In this document: positions 60,870 to 64,000 of the stretch, piece after piece
Layout of the letters: each line of letters opens with the position of its first letter
Position numbering within the stretch: the stretch's first letter is position 1
Source of the DNA: Ignavibacteriales bacterium
GTDB lineage: Bacteria; Bacteroidota; Ignavibacteria; Ignavibacteriales; Ignavibacteriaceae
Direction: 5' to 3'
DNA length: 64,000 nucleotides
Assembly (NCBI GenBank): GCA_015709675.1
Contig: CP054182.1
Coordinates: 3,079,448 to 3,143,447, forward strand
Notes under the pieces: generated by a model
Seen by the model: the letters and a program-made list of their open reading frames with translations, nothing else
Database searches by the model: none
Told to the model about the DNA's origin: nothing
Program-made: the position numbers and the translations under genes

Positions 60870-62052
60870 TTGGTATTTTTACTTCACCATCATGGAATTT
60901 AAGCAGAAAAGGCTCACCCGTTAATAAACGATTTGCGCTCGTTACAAATTTATTGCCCTGCGAAACCAAAACAAAACCTTTTTTTTGGATTTTTGCAGCG
61001 TCAAAAGCACCTATCCGGGCTTCCAATTGCTTCACCCTGTGTTTAATCCGGTCAAATTTCCTGTCCGCCGCAAAAAATACCTTTTGAGCAGCAGAATCCA
61101 CTTTCTGATTCAAAAAGCGCAACCTTCCCTCAATAGATCTGAAACCGTGTGAATGGACAAAATGGTGAAGTTTCTGGCGGTTATTGTAAATAATATCCTC
61201 AAGATAGCCGTCAAACATCGTCCCCACAGACAGCAGGTTCTTTATAATTTTTGTCCTGTCCGGTGTAACGAGTTCCATTGCTGCTGAGGGAGTGGGAGCC
61301 CGCAAATCCGCGGCATAATCGGCAATGGTATAGTCCACTTCATGCCCCACCGCTGAGACAACGGGAAACGGCATGGAAGCAATCTGGCGGGCAACAATTT
61401 CTTCATTAAATGCCCACAGGTCTTCAATTGAACCGCCTCCCCGCCCTATAATGGCTACATCAATACTTTTTTCCATAGCCAGAAGTTTCATGGCCATTAC
61501 TATACTTTGTGCAGCGCCTTCACCCTGAACTTTGCATGGAGATAGTAAAAGTTCTGCAAGAGGGAATCTCCGCCTGGCTATGGTGACCATATCACTTATT
61601 GCAGCTCCGTCAGGAGCCGTTACAATGCCAATTCTGAGGGGGAGTTCCGGCAAGGGCCTTTTTTTATCCGCATCAAAAAGTCCCTCATCCTCAAGTTTCT
61701 GTTTAAGACGGTCAAATGCCAGCTGAAGCTCACCAACACCTGCCGGCAGCATTTTTCTAACATCTATTGCGTAAGTGCCGCGCGGAGCATACACAGAAAT
61801 TCTGCCCTGAACCACAACCTTCATCCCGTCAACGGGGCGAAAAAAAACGCCTGCATTCAGACTCTTCCACATTGTGCCGTTAATCTGAGCGGATGAATCC
61901 TTCAGAGTAAAATACCAATGACCCGATACGTGATCTTTGAAATTTGATATTTCCCCTTCCAGTAAAACATCCTGGAATCCTTCTTCAAGAAATCGCTTGA
62001 TTGAATAGGTTAATTCGGAAACGGTCAGTTTACGGTCAGCGAAAATTCCCAT
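60862..62052 (-). CDS. xseA: Exodeoxyribonuclease VII large subunit
   Basis: Nuclease of 396 residues that degrades single-stranded DNA to oligonucleotides. The N-terminal OB fold includes LLEGEISNFKDHVSGHWYF (about 35-53); the catalytic domain shows RIGIVTAPDGAAISDM, IGRGGGSIEDLWAFNEE and PVVSAVGHEVDYTIADYAAD; a helical arm follows. Slightly shorter than E. coli XseA. Its ATG shares bases with the stop of the upstream receptor gene (ATGA). Confidence 0.96.
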   Translation of the reverse strand: MGIFADRKLTVSELTYSIKRFLEEGFQDVLLEGEISNFKDHVSGHWYFTLKDSSAQINGTMWKSLNAGVFFRPVDGMKVVVQGRISVYAPRGTYAIDVRKMLPAGVGELQLAFDRLKQKLEDEGLFDADKKRPLPELPLRIGIVTAPDGAAISDMVTIARRRFPLAELLLSPCKVQGEGAAQSIVMAMKLLAMEKSIDVAIIGRGGGSIEDLWAFNEEIVARQIASMPFPVVSAVGHEVDYTIADYAADLRAPTPSAAMELVTPDRTKIIKNLLSVGTMFDGYLEDIIYNNRQKLHHFVHSHGFRSIEGRLRFLNQKVDSAAQKVFFAADRKFDRIKHRVKQLEARIGAFDAAKIQKKGFVLVSQGNKFVTSANRLLTGEPFLLKFHDGEVKIPNE

Positions 62053-64000
62053 CAGAACCTGAAATTGAATCCAAAGGTTGGCAGAATCGGAAACATATTA
62101 TTCGCCTCTTTACCTAGGGTAAGATCTTCCTCAACAAAATAATCGTAACCGACCACATTCTTCCGGTTGTAGGCATTAACCACATCTATATAAAACTGCC
62201 ATTTAAGATTCCACAAAACTGTAGAATAGGTCGCCCTGATATCAAGACGGTGATAATCCGGTTTCCGGCTGTTAAAACGCTCACGGTTGCCGTAGTCAAT
62301 ATCATAAACCACCTCGGTTACCTCAGGATTTGAGAAGGAAGTTCTTGTGGCAATCTTCGGAGTTTCGGCTTTACCGTCCCCGTCTGCATCCACTAAGAGA
62401 ACTCTTGGTTTAATGCCTGAAGGTTCAGTAAACGGAAAACCAGAGCCAAACTGCCAGCGGACACCAAGATCCCAGGCTTCTCCGAGTTTATAGTTAAGAA
62501 CAATATTCACCGTATGACGCTGATCAAAACGGAATGGAATCTTTATTCCTTTTTCAAAACGGTCAGCATAAGCAAGCGAATAACTAATCCAGCCGTTCAG
62601 GCGGGCAGCGGCATCTATATTCTTTTTGCTAAGCAGTACTTCAAAACCATAGGATTCTCCCTGGCTGTTATTCACAGGAATCTGGGTTAAGGAATCCGTA
62701 AACTGCGGTACCGGTCTTGTCCATGCGTCTGGATAGCGTATATCCCTGCCTGGTATTGGTTCAGTAACAAAACGATACCCTGAGAATTGCTGCTGTACAA
62801 TCAGGTCTACAAAATTCTTATAATACATTTCCGTACGCAGATTCCATTCAGGAGTAAGCCAGCGCTCAACACCCAGAACGTAATGAATTGCTTTTTCAGC
62901 ATTGAGCCGCTGTGTATATACAGGGCTTAAATCAAACAGTGCCTGGCGGTCAACAGCTTTCTCGTAACCTGGAGACTGATAATAGATACCCCATCCGGCT
63001 CTGAGGGTAGTCAGGTTATCAGGTGAATATGAAAGTCCGAGCCGGGGAGCAAAGAATCCCTTCTTCAGAATTTCATAATTATCGTATCTCACACCCGCCT
63101 GAAAATAGAATCTTTCGGAAAGCTGAAAGTTATTCTGTATATATCCGCGAAATCTGTTGTAGGTCTGGATTTCCTGTAAATCATCAAGAACCGCGCGAAA
63201 ATTGGGATTAGAACCAAAGAATGCTCTGAGCCCCGGGTCAATCTCAAAATCAAAATCTATAATAGAGCGGATAAAATCATACCCGGCTCCGGCTTCAAGG
63301 ATATTTGAGCCCCACTGATACGTGAGTTTGTCTTCTATCGTAGCTTTTTCAGCAAGAAAACTTGATGTCGCTTTGAATCCGAGCAGATAGGGACTAACTG
63401 TGTCAGGAAGAATTTCTTCAAAGTTCTGGCGGTTCAATGAAGGATCAAGAATTTTGGAATCAAAATCGGCATCTCCTCCGTTTGTGTAATAGGAGAAAAT
63501 CAGCTTGTTAATAAATTTCTTTCTGTCAGCATATTGCCAGGAAAGACTTGCTACATTATTTGTTATATCATTGCTGACTGAAATGCTGTCAGGCTGTCTG
63601 CGGTTTTTTCCTGAAACAACATTAACGCCATCCTGCGAAAATATTCCAAGCATATTTATCTTATGACCTTTAAGAGGTCTGAAAGAGAGTTTTGCCTGTA
63701 TATCATAAAAATTCGGGAAACTTACATTTTCTTCAACAAGCCCGGCATTCTTTACGAAAGGCTCAACCACAAGATCATAATATGTCCTTCTTGAACTTAA
63801 TAGCCAGCTTCCATCAAGCCAGCGGGGGAATTTACCTTCGAATACCAGGTTTGCATCAACAATGGAGGCGTTTACACTGCCGTTGAGATGTGAAGTATAA
63901 TTTCCTTCCTTATTGGTCACATCAAGTACCGCAGAAAGCCGGTCACCATACATTGCGGGGAATGCACCGGTTACCAGGTTTACATCTGAAACTGTCTGCG
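62052..64000 (-). CDS. TonB-dependent outer-membrane receptor, 5' end outside window
   Basis: Outer-membrane transporter driven by TonB. The frame is open to the window edge, so the signal peptide and most of the plug lie beyond base 64000; the first visible residues, VNLVTGAFPAMYGDRLSAVL, are the end of the plug domain. The barrel shows strands such as FYFQAGVRYDNYEIL, APRLGLSYSP and WGIYYQSPGYE, and ends in FGFNFRF with the aromatic C-terminal signal. The substrate cannot be read; it is probably a larger organic ligand as in SusC/CarboxypepD_reg-type receptors. It is coupled to xseA. Confidence 0.9.
   Translation of the reverse strand, partial: QTVSDVNLVTGAFPAMYGDRLSAVLDVTNKEGNYTSHLNGSVNASIVDANLVFEGKFPRWLDGSWLLSSRRTYYDLVVEPFVKNAGLVEENVSFPNFYDIQAKLSFRPLKGHKINMLGIFSQDGVNVVSGKNRRQPDSISVSNDITNNVASLSWQYADRKKFINKLIFSYYTNGGDADFDSKILDPSLNRQNFEEILPDTVSPYLLGFKATSSFLAEKATIEDKLTYQWGSNILEAGAGYDFIRSIIDFDFEIDPGLRAFFGSNPNFRAVLDDLQEIQTYNRFRGYIQNNFQLSERFYFQAGVRYDNYEILKKGFFAPRLGLSYSPDNLTTLRAGWGIYYQSPGYEKAVDRQALFDLSPVYTQRLNAEKAIHYVLGVERWLTPEWNLRTEMYYKNFVDLIVQQQFSGYRFVTEPIPGRDIRYPDAWTRPVPQFTDSLTQIPVNNSQGESYGFEVLLSKKNIDAAARLNGWISYSLAYADRFEKGIKIPFRFDQRHTVNIVLNYKLGEAWDLGVRWQFGSGFPFTEPSGIKPRVLLVDADGDGKAETPKIATRTSFSNPEVTEVVYDIDYGNRERFNSRKPDYHRLDIRATYSTVLWNLKWQFYIDVVNAYNRKNVVGYDYFVEEDLTLGKEANNMFPILPTFGFNFRF

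Overview
The window reads as a chromosomal segment of a free-living Gram-negative bacterium of the Bacteroidota/Chlorobiota group, most likely class Ignavibacteria (inference). Support: three secreted proteins end in a type IX secretion (T9SS) type A sorting domain with YPNPFN cores; a DUF4835 protein and PorV-like barrels occur; lipoproteins, TonB and a TonB-dependent receptor imply an outer membrane; and several promoters match the Bacteroidota form TTG-N18-20-TAnnTTTG rather than the E. coli form. Unlike many Bacteroidota, clear Shine-Dalgarno sequences (AGGAG/GGAGG) precede several genes. Base composition is mid-range by eye. No phage, transposon, CRISPR array or rRNA was seen.

Layout. 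1-3.7 kb: a calcium-type P-ATPase cut by the window edge, tRNA-Gly and tRNA-Cys, then TonB. 3.8-14.7 kb (minus): one long apparent operon asnS-nuoJ-nuoK-nuoL-nuoM-antiporter-unknown-nuoN-nnr-vanZ-like, i.e. the proton-pumping membrane arm of complex I with an ion antiporter and an unknown protein inserted. 14.7-16.3 kb (minus): an RsbW-like kinase, a STAS antagonist and a VanY-like carboxypeptidase in one coupled operon. 16.5-21.4 kb (plus): an IMPase, truA, an SDR, two membrane proteins and a secreted M28 peptidase. 22.4-25.8 kb: a probable sphingolipid (ceramide) cluster, with a CerR-like reductase divergent from a serine palmitoyltransferase-like enzyme and a ceramide synthase-like GNAT protein; a secreted HEAT-cyclophilin protein follows. 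27.8-31.4 kb: DUF4835, a PorV-like barrel and an unusual ComEA-like HhH domain joined to an outer-membrane barrel. 31.4-39.3 kb: NDH-2, then fur-feoA-feoB and three hydrolase or propeller genes. 39.3-42.9 kb: two T9SS cargo genes, one with a 12-C tract in its signal peptide. 43.2-44.6 kb: an ECF sigma/RskA-type anti-sigma pair. 44.7-49.2 kb (minus): nuoABCDEF, closed by a terminator. 49.4-55.3 kb (plus): a beta-CASP nuclease, an FnIII lipoprotein with an outer-membrane partner, a second RsbW-like kinase, and mdh. 55.3-64 kb (minus): rplU-rpmA, and an apparent operon TonB-dependent receptor-xseA-xseB-dxs-Gfo/Idh/MocA-PhoB-like-PhoR-like.

How it fits together. Respiration dominates: complex I is split over two loci, and nuoG, nuoH and nuoI are absent from the window; NDH-2 gives a non-pumping alternative and malate dehydrogenase supplies NADH. 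The envelope is the second theme: TonB transport, ferrous iron uptake, sphingolipid synthesis, T9SS cargo and several barrel proteins. The points most worth following are the candidate phase-variable poly-C tract, the ceramide cluster, the HhH-barrel fusion and the antiporter/unknown pair inside the nuo operon.
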